From IMG/VR virus record IMGVR_UViG_3300032516_001061, positions 1 to 22,196 of that record: a stretch of DNA of 22,196 bases; one strand, written 5' to 3'. Below the pieces are notes generated by a model. That model was not told the DNA's origin. It saw nothing but the letters and a program-made list of their open reading frames with translations, and did not search any database. The DNA comes from a virus. Below are positions 6,703-13,725 of the stretch, one piece after another (the first letter of the stretch is position 1; each line of letters begins with the position of its first letter). Position numbers and translations under genes: made by a program.

Positions 6703-6955
6703 CTCTGTTCATCTCCTCGATTACGTCTTGCCACGGCTTGGACAGCATTGCAGGGGTGAGGAAGTCCAGTGTGAATGACTCTGAGCTTCTCGTCTTCAGG
6801 ACCTCGACGATCTTGATAGCCATCTCGTTCGGGATCGTCAAGCCATTCTCGAAGTACGAGATCTGCGGCTGTGCGACTTCGACCGCATCAGCTAGCTCCT
6901 GTTGAGTCATCTCCAGCGACCTTCTGATGACGGCTATGGTTAGGTTCTTTGGCAT
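6635..6955 (-). CDS. XRE/Cro-CI family transcriptional regulator, 106 aa
   Basis: Residues 8-53 form a lambda-repressor-like helix-turn-helix: MTQQELADAVEVAQPQISYF holds the two helices and turn, followed by ENGLTIPNEMAIKI. The C-terminal 50 residues have no recognisable peptidase or dimerisation motif. The ATG at 6955 has AGGAG overlapping the stop of the polymerase gene, so it is co-translated between polymerase and primase. Likely targets are operators in the phage's own intergenic regions, such as the inverted repeats at 4651-4788; that link is inference. Being embedded among replication genes suggests a role in timing rather than a lysogeny switch. Confidence 0.88.
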   Translation of the reverse strand: MPKNLTIAVIRRSLEMTQQELADAVEVAQPQISYFENGLTIPNEMAIKIVEVLKTRSSESFTLDFLTPAMLSKPWQDVIEEMNRDVVSPETTELVASTVEWDSTDI

Positions 6956-6958
6956 AGT

Positions 6959-9409
6959 CTACTCCTGTAGTTCTCTCTTGAGAGCATCACCCCAGTTACA
7001 GCCAACTTCGATATCCACTCGAAACGGGATGATTGTCGTATCGATTTCTTCGGGGAGATTGATAGCCATCTCGTCTGAGATTAGCTTACAGACTCCCTCG
7101 AGAAGGTCTTCTCTGACCTCGAAGTATAGAGCATCGTGAACCGAGAAGAGGAGATAAGCTCCTTCGGGAAGCTTAGTTACGAGTCTCGTTGCTGCTGTTA
7201 GACAGATATCTGATGCCATACTCTGGATCGGTGTGTTGACTGCCTGTCTTTGGATACCGTAAATCGTGGTTGAATCGCGTAACGGGAACCTCCTTCTTCG
7301 TCCGAAAGGGGTATTAGTATATCCCTCTCGAGCTACAAACATATGTTGCTCCTTGATCCACGCATTCAGACCGGGAAATCCCTTCAAGAACTCATCGATG
7401 AAGATCTCGGACTGCTTAAGTGACCATCGGTCTCCTCCCAGTACCGTAACGTAATGCTCCATCTCCCACCCTTCGGTCAGAGACTTAGCACCTCGACCGT
7501 AGATGATCCCGAAATCAATGTACTTCGCCATGTACCGTTCGAGCTTCGTGATCTCTTCAACGGGCTTTTTGTACATCTTGGAAGCTACGATCTTGTGGAT
7601 ATCCTGATCGGCTTCGTAGGCTTTGATCAGTGTCTCATCTTTCGATAAGTATCCAGCAACACGAAGCTCTAGCTGAGAGTAGTCAGCCCCCACGAAGACA
7701 TAGCCAGGTGGTGCAACAAAGCCTCTGCGTATGTCCTCACCCATCAAGATGGGAATGTTCTGAAGATTAGGCTCATTACAGCTCAAACGTCCTGTCGACG
7801 TCCCGTGAAGAAGGAAGTCCGGGTGAACTCTCCCATCGACAGGGTGAACCTTCTCGAGCAACCCCTCGATATAAGTCGCCTGGATCTTTGACCACTGACG
7901 ATGATCTAGTAACACCGTCAACCACTGAACGACTGTGTCCCTGTCTTCGCGGTTGGACTCTCTCACTTCGCGAACGAGAGCTTGGAGCTCTTCTCGTTCT
8001 GTCGTTCGACCCTCGAGCTCGAGCTCCCCGAAGATGATCTTGTTCACCTGTAACGACGACTTCGGATTGAGATTCTCGATCCCCCAGAGCTTAGCTGTCT
8101 CGATCAAATACTCTTCCCACTCTGCTAATCTGATCGCGACCTCTCCGTGCATCTTCTCGAAATAAGGGATGTCGATCAGGACTCCATGATGTTCGATCTT
8201 TGCGAATGCGAGTGTCCCGGGGACCAATACTCGCTCTACGAGATCGATTAATTTCGGATCCTCATTGCGCAATTCATCTAGGAGCTCGTAGTACAGCCTG
8301 ATGGTGATGTAGCAGTCCTGAGCGTGATACGCCCAGAGTGCCTCCCAGTCTCGTTCGGCATCCGGAACCTTGAACCATTCATCGAACGAGAAGTGATAGT
8401 CAGGTACATCATAGCGAACCCTCGCAATGGACTTCAGACCGTGAGACGCATACCTGTTGTACGGTCTCTCGTCCTGGGCGTACTTCATCAGCATAGTGTC
8501 CATCGGGTTCATGAACTCAGGTTGGAAACCTAGCCACGTCTGAATAAACTTCACATCAAACTTGATGTTGTGAAAGACCATAACGCCGGGATAGAGCTGC
8601 CAGAAGTCCTTCAGGATCATCTTCATATCTGCATGCTGAAGAAGCTCCCTCTTGATGATCACGGAGTAGCCTTTCCCGTCCGTAGTCATAGCTCCGAACC
8701 CCACAGAGATCAGAGTGTCCGAGAGGAAATCGAACCCAGTCGTCTCAAGGTCGCAGGAGATAGCCGTTGTGCTCCAGAGAATCTGGAGCTGATTGATGAT
8801 CTCCTCGATCGACTCTGGCATCACCTCGATGATCTCGAACTCTTCGGGCTCGGACTTCGTAACTGCCTTCTCGATATCCTCGATGAAGTCCCTGAACAGG
8901 TCGGGGTCGCGTAGCACAGCTGAGGGATGGAATGTTGGGACCGTAAACACAGATGTTCGATCATCTGACCCATCTGGAGCGATCTCCATCATGAACCCCT
9001 GTCCACGCCACTTCGTGATTGGGAGTGCCTTCGTGGAAGCTTTCAGAGCCGACAGACCCACTCCCCCGACCGTGATGATCTTGGTCGGATTGACAGCTGC
9101 TATCTCCCTCTGAAGTCTCTCGTTACAATGCATCCATGTCGTCGGGCTGGGTGTCTTATCGTCGACTGGGTGACACAGACAAGCGTTCGTGTACCAGACT
9201 TTCTCGGGATCGATGTTGACGAGCTTCAGGGATTCTCGAAGGAGCTTCCCGGACTTCCCCACGAAGGGCATCTTCTTGATGACCTCAGTGGTCCCAGGAG
9301 CTTCACCGATCACGACGATTCCACCAGGCGTCCCGCTTCCAAAGACTCGTGGTCTCCCAGTCAAGCTGCACTTCAGGCATGCTTCTGGGAGTGAGTCAAA
9401 GTTTTCCAT
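6959..9409 (-). CDS. Family A DNA polymerase with N-terminal uracil-DNA glycosylase domain and 3'-5' exonuclease, 816 aa
   Basis: Residues 1-185 are a family 4-like uracil-DNA glycosylase: GEAPG (35-39), four candidate 4Fe-4S cysteines (11, 14, 79, 95) and HPSAVLR (161-167). Residues 210-385 are a DEDDy exonuclease: CDLETTG (219-225), HNIKFD (280-285) and YHAQDC (361-366). The polymerase domain has motif A VGADYSQLELR (573-583, Asp576), motif B with Lys629 and FGIIYG (633-638), and motif C VHDALYFE (757-764). Motif C has Ala where most PolA enzymes have Glu (HDE); the essential Asp759 remains. ATG 9409 (GAGGTG upstream) is preferred to the TTG at 9424, which has no spaced ribosome site. Its start overlaps the dpdA stop by 14 bases. 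A UDG-like domain on a PolA is also known in phage SPO1. Confidence 0.93.
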   Translation of the reverse strand: MENFDSLPEACLKCSLTGRPRVFGSGTPGGIVVIGEAPGTTEVIKKMPFVGKSGKLLRESLKLVNIDPEKVWYTNACLCHPVDDKTPSPTTWMHCNERLQREIAAVNPTKIITVGGVGLSALKASTKALPITKWRGQGFMMEIAPDGSDDRTSVFTVPTFHPSAVLRDPDLFRDFIEDIEKAVTKSEPEEFEIIEVMPESIEEIINQLQILWSTTAISCDLETTGFDFLSDTLISVGFGAMTTDGKGYSVIIKRELLQHADMKMILKDFWQLYPGVMVFHNIKFDVKFIQTWLGFQPEFMNPMDTMLMKYAQDERPYNRYASHGLKSIARVRYDVPDYHFSFDEWFKVPDAERDWEALWAYHAQDCYITIRLYYELLDELRNEDPKLIDLVERVLVPGTLAFAKIEHHGVLIDIPYFEKMHGEVAIRLAEWEEYLIETAKLWGIENLNPKSSLQVNKIIFGELELEGRTTEREELQALVREVRESNREDRDTVVQWLTVLLDHRQWSKIQATYIEGLLEKVHPVDGRVHPDFLLHGTSTGRLSCNEPNLQNIPILMGEDIRRGFVAPPGYVFVGADYSQLELRVAGYLSKDETLIKAYEADQDIHKIVASKMYKKPVEEITKLERYMAKYIDFGIIYGRGAKSLTEGWEMEHYVTVLGGDRWSLKQSEIFIDEFLKGFPGLNAWIKEQHMFVAREGYTNTPFGRRRRFPLRDSTTIYGIQRQAVNTPIQSMASDICLTAATRLVTKLPEGAYLLFSVHDALYFEVREDLLEGVCKLISDEMAINLPEEIDTTIIPFRVDIEVGCNWGDALKRELQE

Positions 9410-10217
9410 TGTCACCTCGTGCAACCTGCTCGAAGACTCGAACGTTGTGCTGAGCTATCGAGAGATGACCATCACGAATCGGGGAGTTGAAGTAGTCTGG
9501 ATCTCGTCGTGGGTAAGGTGGGATCTCGCCGAAGGCCTCGAGACAGATTCCCCTCATGGCGTAGACCATCGGTTTCGCACTGTCCACTGATCTGATCTTC
9601 GGGAAGTCCCTGGCGATGTCAGCATAGGCCCACAGTGTTCGACCCCATCCCAACATGTGGATATCGGCACCCAGTTCGAGACTCGGGTAGATCATCTTTA
9701 CGATATCGTAGAGACCCCCCTCGAACATCTCGAGATAGTCCTTCGAGATTCCGATGACAGGCTCCTTCGTGAAGACCTCGGGGTAGTCAGCTCGATGACG
9801 AGAGAAGTTGTCGGTCATGCAGCTGTAGCAGTAGTCGTACTCCTCTCTCGTCTTCCCTTGAGGTACGAGCATCAGCCTCGGGTTGAGATCCCTGAACGTG
9901 TTGTACCCCATTGACGAGAAGTACGATAACGCCTCGTCGGTCAGCTTGCAGGTCCCCTCGACCGAGAAGAGCTCGTCCGGGCAGACGATTTCGGAGGCTC
10001 CGATGAGCTGTGCCTGCTTGAGGAGGATCTTCCCCGGTTGACCCAACTGGAACTCGTGAGCCGAGTTGTCCAAGATGACGTAGGCACCTCGAGTGGCTTC
10101 TCTGCGATAGTGAGTGAAGTACCTTGCATCCGACAGTAGATGTGACAGCACGAGATGCATCGGGCCCGTCCCAAAGACCTTGAGATCCGGGATCGAGGGA
10201 ATTAGAATGGTCTGCAT
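9396..10217 (-). CDS. dpdA: DpdA: DNA 7-deazaguanine transglycosylase, TGT-family, 273 aa
   Basis: DpdA proteins are relatives of tRNA-guanine transglycosylase that exchange guanine in DNA for a 7-deazaguanine. This protein shows the family landmarks: VILDNSAHE (48-55, Asp50, equivalent to the TGT pocket Asp), EIVCPDE (76-82), VIGISKDYLE (154-163), ADIHMLGWG (184-192) and IRSVDSAKP (208-216), whose Asp212 matches the TGT nucleophile. The length suits short phage DpdA proteins, and the C-terminal tRNA-binding zinc site of TGT is absent. The start ATG 10217 has AGGAG 7 bases upstream; a longer frame to 10331 overlaps another gene and is rejected. The gene overlaps the polymerase start, coupling base exchange with replication. 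The queC, yhhQ and queF genes at 14.3-17.2 kb support the call. Confidence 0.85.
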   Translation of the reverse strand: MQTILIPSIPDLKVFGTGPMHLVLSHLLSDARYFTHYRREATRGAYVILDNSAHEFQLGQPGKILLKQAQLIGASEIVCPDELFSVEGTCKLTDEALSYFSSMGYNTFRDLNPRLMLVPQGKTREEYDYCYSCMTDNFSRHRADYPEVFTKEPVIGISKDYLEMFEGGLYDIVKMIYPSLELGADIHMLGWGRTLWAYADIARDFPKIRSVDSAKPMVYAMRGICLEAFGEIPPYPRRDPDYFNSPIRDGHLSIAQHNVRVFEQVARGDNGKL

Positions 10218-10227
10218 TGATATTCTC

Positions 10228-10419
10228 CTACGTAAAGTTGGATACGCCTCGCTTGAGTCGTGCTTGTCTGAGGATTGCGAGTTCTTCTTCAGCATCTTCT
10301 CGATCAGAGCACGGGAGAAGCATCCCATCACCGATCACGTACCAGCCGTCATCGAGTCTCAGAGTTCTCAGCTCCCCGTTTGTGTCGATCGTGACGCCAT
10401 CACTGAACTTCAGTGTCAT
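10228..10419 (-). CDS. Hypothetical protein, 63 aa
   Basis: ATG 10419 has AGGAG 7 bases upstream. A longer frame to 10620 is an out-of-frame shadow of the zinc-ribbon gene. The N-terminal half is beta-rich (TLKFSDGVTIDTNGELRTLR, then DDGWYVIGDG); the second half is a charged helix, EDAEEELAILRQARL. The fold could be a small beta-sheet with a C-terminal helix, but I do not recognise the family. Its stop lies 10 bases before the dpdA start, so it is probably in the same transcript; a role as a DpdA accessory is possible but unsupported. Confidence 0.75.
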   Translation of the reverse strand: MTLKFSDGVTIDTNGELRTLRLDDGWYVIGDGMLLPCSDREDAEEELAILRQARLKRGVSNFT

Positions 10420-10705
10420 CTTCGGGCTCCTCTTCAGGCTCGTCCTCGACGAGCTCCCCTGATTTTGTTCGCCAGGCTTCGATTGATTCCATCGGACCGA
10501 CTCCACATTCAGGGCAGCTCGTGTCGGAAAGCTTCGAGGAGAACCTCCGACAGTTCGGGCACTGATGACCATCCCCCGAGTAGCTTCCTGACCGATTGAA
10601 GATCTCTCCGCAGACTCCACAGTCGTAGAGAGGGTCTTGGTCGGGTTCTTCTACGATCACTTCACATGCATCACACTGATACGCATTGACCTTCTCAGCA
10701 GACAT
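10400..10705 (-). CDS. Multiple zinc-ribbon protein, 101 aa
   Basis: Eight cysteines form four CxxC knuckles: 11/14, 29/32, 49/52 and 64/67. They should build two zinc ribbons, in the contexts YDCGVCGE, HQCPNCRR and TSCPECGVG. The C-terminus is acidic (residues 85-101). Such proteins commonly contact nucleic acids or RNA polymerase. ATG 10705 is preceded by an AGGGGG purine block that overlaps the previous gene's stop. It lies between two other Cys-rich proteins and dpdA; nothing in the sequence reveals its partner. Confidence 0.85.
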   Translation of the reverse strand: MSAEKVNAYQCDACEVIVEEPDQDPLYDCGVCGEIFNRSGSYSGDGHQCPNCRRFSSKLSDTSCPECGVGPMESIEAWRTKSGELVEDEPEEEPEDDTEVQ

Positions 10706-10706
10706 A

Positions 10707-10931
10707 TCATCCCCCTTTCAGAACACATTCGTTGCATTCTTGATACACACCCCAAGAGTCAGCTCCCGAAGCCCTTTCACAGAGAGACCATCTGGGCCCA
10801 ATCGTGATGATCTTCCCACAGATCGTCTTCTTCCCGTCGTAGGAACCGTGCACAGGTCCCGTGAAATACCTTCGATGTGTAGTCTTCCACGGGAGAGTCT
10901 GTCGTCGTGCTAGGTACTTCGCTCTGAGCAT
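10707..10931 (-). CDS. Small Cys/His-rich protein, 74 aa
   Basis: ATG 10931 follows a strong GGAGGGG motif that overlaps the preceding gene's stop. Cys38, Cys51, Cys66 and Cys69 (QECNEC) form a likely zinc site, with His19 and His28 nearby. The N-terminal 25 residues are basic and aromatic (RAKYLARRQ, HRRYFTG). The spacing CG(x12)C(x14)CxxC resembles small phage zinc proteins of unknown role. It is the second gene of the transcript starting at the 11.7 kb promoter. No function is assigned. Confidence 0.75.
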   Translation of the reverse strand: MLRAKYLARRQTLPWKTTHRRYFTGPVHGSYDGKKTICGKIITIGPRWSLCERASGADSWGVYQECNECVLKGG

Positions 10932-10934
10932 AGA

Positions 10935-11630
10935 CTATCCCCTCCAGACTTCTGAGAATGGGCCAACCGGGACTAACCCCGACTTCATGTAGGTGAATTC
11001 TCTCAGCAGCTCCGGGATCATCGTTCGGATCTTCAAGTACTCAGCCCACATGAGATACCGCTCGAAGATCCCGATCAGTTCATCGAGATCAGACGAGTCA
11101 AACGTCTTCGTGAAATCACACTGTGTCTTCTCGGGGTACCTCCAGGCTCGTGCGAACAGCTGCTTCGAGATCGATGTCAAGTTCGAGCTCTCTCTCAGCC
11201 TGATATGAACGATCGGAGCCGCATGACATTCGAGCGGATTGTTCGGCCAGACTGTACACCCAGGATTGCCGTCTGAGACAGTCTTCATCAGCGGGCAGGG
11301 ATCTTCGAGTGATCTGAACTTGTCGGTGAGTGTATGGATCTCGAACTTCTGGGAGTTCACGTCAACGAATCGAGGGTAGAAGAGAGTTCGAGGGATGTCC
11401 CACGTCAGGTTGTCGAACTCTTGAGGGATATAGTCCAGTGTCAGTTGGAAGAGACAGCACGACCGACATCCACGAATGCAGGTGAATTTCCGAAAGACGG
11501 AAGCTCCGACTCCAACTGCTTCGGTCCCCATCCCAACGATCTTCCCGTTCCACCTCGTCAGGTCAGGACTCAGTCGGGCGAGTCTCGTGACGGTCCTTTC
11601 GACAGTGTCTGCTACTACGACTGATGACAT
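10935..11630 (-). CDS. YkgJ-like cysteine-cluster protein, 231 aa
   Basis: The protein carries the signature of the YkgJ family (putative zinc or iron-sulfur cluster): CIRGCRSCC (Cys51, 55, 58, 59), then DPCPLM (Cys112), GCTVW (Cys125) and PLECHAAP (Cys135). The biochemical role of the family is not established. The C-terminal 80 residues are helical. ATG 11630 (AGGGG upstream) is preferred to a longer start within the promoter region. It is the first gene of the transcript that leads to dpdA and the polymerase, so a redox or radical role linked to base modification is tempting; the sequence does not show one. The start lies 49 bases downstream of the -10 box. Confidence 0.75.
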   Translation of the reverse strand: MSSVVVADTVERTVTRLARLSPDLTRWNGKIVGMGTEAVGVGASVFRKFTCIRGCRSCCLFQLTLDYIPQEFDNLTWDIPRTLFYPRFVDVNSQKFEIHTLTDKFRSLEDPCPLMKTVSDGNPGCTVWPNNPLECHAAPIVHIRLRESSNLTSISKQLFARAWRYPEKTQCDFTKTFDSSDLDELIGIFERYLMWAEYLKIRTMIPELLREFTYMKSGLVPVGPFSEVWRG

Positions 11631-11678
11631 TCTTATCCCCTTCCCTATTATATTATAATATAGAACCATGCTGGATAT

Positions 11679-11707
11679 ATTATAGGGAGATTAGAAAACT
11701 ATCTCAA
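11679..11707 (-). promoter_or_regulatory. Sigma-70-like promoter (TTGAGA, 17 bp, TATAAT)
   Basis: The minus strand has TTGAGA at 11707-11702 and a perfect TATAAT at 11684-11679, with an exact 17-base spacer; 11 of 12 bases match consensus. The -35 box lies inside the last codons of the upstream exonuclease gene. One GATTAG element (11689-11694 on the plus strand) falls in the spacer. Further TATAAT-like sequence follows downstream (about 11647-11660). It should drive the YkgJ-like gene, dpdA, polymerase and primase. Confidence 0.75.
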
Positions 11708-12442
11708 ATCAGCAGGGATCCAAGCAGTAAAGTCTTCTGGGTTCGACGGAGTCGAGATCCACCCTTCGGCAGGTGCCCACTTTCGGGAGTAGAGTGACCC
11801 GACCGACCACTGAATCGGATCATGTTTGATCACATCGGGGAGCTTGAAGTCGAGGAGCTTACCGGACTTCGAAGCCCACTGAAACCCTCCCGTGTTCAGA
11901 AGATGTTTGAAGACAGTTACGGTTGCAACAGAGTCCTGGATCTGGTAGCTGAGAACATCTTGGACGTGACCCGAGAACCAGAGCGAAGGTGCGAGAGCTC
12001 CATTCTCGATTCCGCCCCCACCCTTGAATGTCCCACATCCCTGTGCGGCCGCGGAGAGACCCAATCGATGACGACGAACACTGGCGAACAGTACCATCAA
12101 ATCCACATGTGAAGTACTCATCGCAAGCTTAGCGGCTCGGGTGATGTCTTCGGCTTCGACCCCTAAGACATATAGATCGAAGGCGAGGGAGTTCCACCCT
12201 ACGATTAGCTCGCCACGAGCGGCGATCCCCTCGAGAGTTGAGAGGAGGGCTCTCGCACCGTTCATCGAGAGCTTCGGACCATAGGGTCCCGCAGTCGGTA
12301 GTTTCCTGCCGTAGAAGAGTAGGACTTCATCGTCAGAACCGACAAGAGCTGCACAAGCAATCCCCAATCGATCCTTCGGACTCAGGGTGTCTCCCGTATC
12401 AGTCTTGGCGATCTCCAGATCGAACCCCCAGCTATATGTCAC
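11699..12442 (-). CDS. DnaQ/RNase H-like 3'-5' exonuclease, DEDDy type, 247 aa
   Basis: Three exonuclease motifs are readable: Exo I WGFDLE (Asp8, Glu10), Exo II GWNSLAFDL (Asp89) and Exo III SYQIQDS (Tyr166, Asp170), the DEDDy pattern. Asp114 in HVDLMVLF may also belong to the site. The family degrades or proofreads nucleic acids. The polymerase in this window already has its own DEDDy domain, so this separate enzyme probably has another job, such as degrading host DNA or processing ends. The GTG start at 12442 overlaps the HNH gene's stop as GTGA, with AGGAG about 10 bases upstream. The last 55 residues are Trp-rich and unassigned. Confidence 0.8.
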   Translation of the reverse strand: MTYSWGFDLEIAKTDTGDTLSPKDRLGIACAALVGSDDEVLLFYGRKLPTAGPYGPKLSMNGARALLSTLEGIAARGELIVGWNSLAFDLYVLGVEAEDITRAAKLAMSTSHVDLMVLFASVRRHRLGLSAAAQGCGTFKGGGGIENGALAPSLWFSGHVQDVLSYQIQDSVATVTVFKHLLNTGGFQWASKSGKLLDFKLPDVIKHDPIQWSVGSLYSRKWAPAEGWISTPSNPEDFTAWIPADLR

Positions 12443-12942
12443 GACTTCGTCTCCTCACGTCTTCGACGATTGGTCTCTCTCTGCTTTTCAATAGATTCGG
12501 GTGATCGTGTCTTCCCGAGATGACTCTGTCGGGCACGATCACGAAGTTCACGAGCTCGAGCTTCGCCATAGATTTCCTCGAAGGTCTTCCCGAGTCGTGA
12601 TGATCCTTCGAGACGTTTTCGTTTCCAGGTTCGACTTCTCTTTTCGATGGATTCACGAGGTTCGGGTTTTCCGAGATGAGCTTTACTGAGCTTCTCCGAT
12701 CGAATTCTCCCGATGTCGAACTGTGCATTAATCAAGTTGTGAAGCTTCTGATGACACGACGGGCAAACTACGATCCCGTTACCGACGTCAAAAGTAGCTT
12801 CGGGACGATCCCGAATCGGGATTACATGATGTACGACTCGGGCTGGGACTCTGCATTTAGTACAGATGCAATCATCTCTCTTTCGAACTGCAGCTTGCCA
12901 CGTCATAAGCTCTACAGTGTATCCCGGTTGTCCTTGGGTCAT
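12439..12942 (-). CDS. HNH homing-type endonuclease with NUMOD3 repeats, 167 aa
   Basis: Residues 14-70 form an HNH nuclease: CTKC (27-30), HHVIPIRDRPE (38-48), NGIVVCPSCH (55-64) and LH (67-68). The active His-Asn-His are about 39, 55 and 64, and four cysteines bind structural zinc. The basic C-terminus repeats LGKxxxxESIEK twice (about 90 and 145), a NUMOD3-like DNA-binding motif typical of phage homing endonucleases. The gene is joined to both neighbours by 4-base overlaps (ATGA and GTGA), a clean cassette insertion. It is clearly related to the HNH gene at 16045-16749, which suggests spread within this genome. Confidence 0.9.
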   Translation of the reverse strand: MTQGQPGYTVELMTWQAAVRKRDDCICTKCRVPARVVHHVIPIRDRPEATFDVGNGIVVCPSCHQKLHNLINAQFDIGRIRSEKLSKAHLGKPEPRESIEKRSRTWKRKRLEGSSRLGKTFEEIYGEARARELRDRARQSHLGKTRSPESIEKQRETNRRRREETKS

Positions 12943-13157
12943 TCTTTCTTCTCAACTTTCATCACGGTAAGTTCGATCCACGACGTAGTTATTGGTACGT
13001 TGTACTCAACACCGAGCTTCTTCGCGAGTTCACTGGCTTGAGCTTCGTCAACGATAACGCACATTCCCCCCTCTCGACTCTCTCTCAACGTCCCGTCAGC
13101 TTGAAGTTCTGGCTCTTTCGGATTCAGAAACTTTACGTCGAAGATATACCCGATCAT
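12939..13157 (-). CDS. Hypothetical protein, 72 aa
   Basis: This is a complete frame from ATG 13157, overlapping the preceding stop as ATGA. It reads as a compact alpha/beta protein: an N-terminal strand (MIGYIFDVKFLNP), a Gly-rich turn, a helix (DEAQASELAKKLG) and a final strand (SWIELTVMKVEKK). No motif gives a function and I do not recognise the family. The next gene is the HNH endonuclease, which starts inside this gene's stop codon, so the HNH insertion probably took over its downstream junction. Confidence 0.7.
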   Translation of the reverse strand: MIGYIFDVKFLNPKEPELQADGTLRESREGGMCVIVDEAQASELAKKLGVEYNVPITTSWIELTVMKVEKKE

Positions 13158-13354
13158 TCGCTGAACCAGTCGATTCTCTCAAGGTAGACGGGTCCGGGAA
13201 ACGTCTGTTTTGTTGAGACAACGACGTGACCTGGTCTTGCTCGTCTCTGGAGCTTCTTGATCGCCTTATTCATCTCGTCACGGGTGTACGGCTTACCGGA
13301 TTCGAGGATCCCGCCCGGACCGACGAGCATTGTGTTCTTACGTTTCTTTGTCAT
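13154..13354 (-). CDS. Hypothetical basic protein, 66 aa
   Basis: ATG 13354 has GAGGG 7 bases upstream and overlaps the preceding gene by 17 bases. The protein is Lys/Arg-rich (N-terminus MTKKRKN; middle AIKKLQRRARPGHVVV), with a Gly-Pro turn in between. It could bind nucleic acid, but no fold is recognised. It is one of three small genes downstream of the LuxR-type regulator. Confidence 0.65.
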   Translation of the reverse strand: MTKKRKNTMLVGPGGILESGKPYTRDEMNKAIKKLQRRARPGHVVVSTKQTFPGPVYLERIDWFSE

Positions 13355-13625
13355 CGAGCCACCCTCGCTCTCTTCGAAACTCGAGACCTAGATACTTTTT
13401 GTGTCGGAGTGGGAACTCGCACCCAAGACTTCGAGCAAGATTTTCGGCGAATGTCCAGTCAGGGACTCTAGACATCAGAACGAGATCCGGGAGTGAGAAG
13501 ACTTCTGTCTTCTGCGAACAGAGAAGCCCGAACGTGCACGAGATTCGAATCTGAGTTCCATCATCGAGCTCGAAGTCTCCGGATGATCCCTCGATGCCGT
13601 GGGACTCCCCGATCAGTTTACTCAT
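13338..13625 (-). CDS. Hypothetical protein, 95 aa
   Basis: This is a complete frame from ATG 13625; only a weak GGA-type ribosome site is visible upstream. The first 35 residues look beta-rich (DFELDDGTQIRISCTFG). A later Trp-containing segment (WTFAENLARSLGCEF) is helical and the C-terminus is charged. The family is unknown. The 100-base gap in front of it holds a nested hairpin (13660-13698), which may influence its expression or end the luxR transcript. Confidence 0.65.
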   Translation of the reverse strand: MSKLIGESHGIEGSSGDFELDDGTQIRISCTFGLLCSQKTEVFSLPDLVLMSRVPDWTFAENLARSLGCEFPLRHKKYLGLEFRRERGWLDDKET

Positions 13626-13659
13626 GCTTCACATCCGTTGGTTTCATTCTCACCTCAGT

Positions 13660-13698
13660 GGAGCTGCTGGGTCTCGCACCCAGTGCCCCCATTGCTCC
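13660..13698 (-). other. Nested inverted repeat in the gap after the LuxR-type gene
   Basis: The inner stem ctgggt/acccag (13667-13672 and 13678-13683) has a 5-base loop; an outer stem ggagc/gctcc (13660-13664 and 13694-13698) can enclose it. There is no T tract, so it is not a standard rho-independent terminator. It occupies most of the 100-base untranslated gap between two genes and would form in the mRNA before the 13338-13625 gene. Confidence 0.45.
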
Positions 13699-13725
13699 CC
13701 AAGATCTGATGTTGGGATGCTTGGT

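Noticed and set aside
10218-10331. N-terminal extension of DpdA to 311 residues
   Set aside because: The added residues are a shadow of the 63-residue gene, and ATG 10217 has a well-placed AGGAG.
11631-11698. Archaeal TATA-box promoter, suggesting a haloarchaeal virus
   Set aside because: The -35/-10 spacing of 17-18 bases at three sites, strong Shine-Dalgarno sites, a family A polymerase and the Sak4/DUF669 set all point to a bacterial phage.
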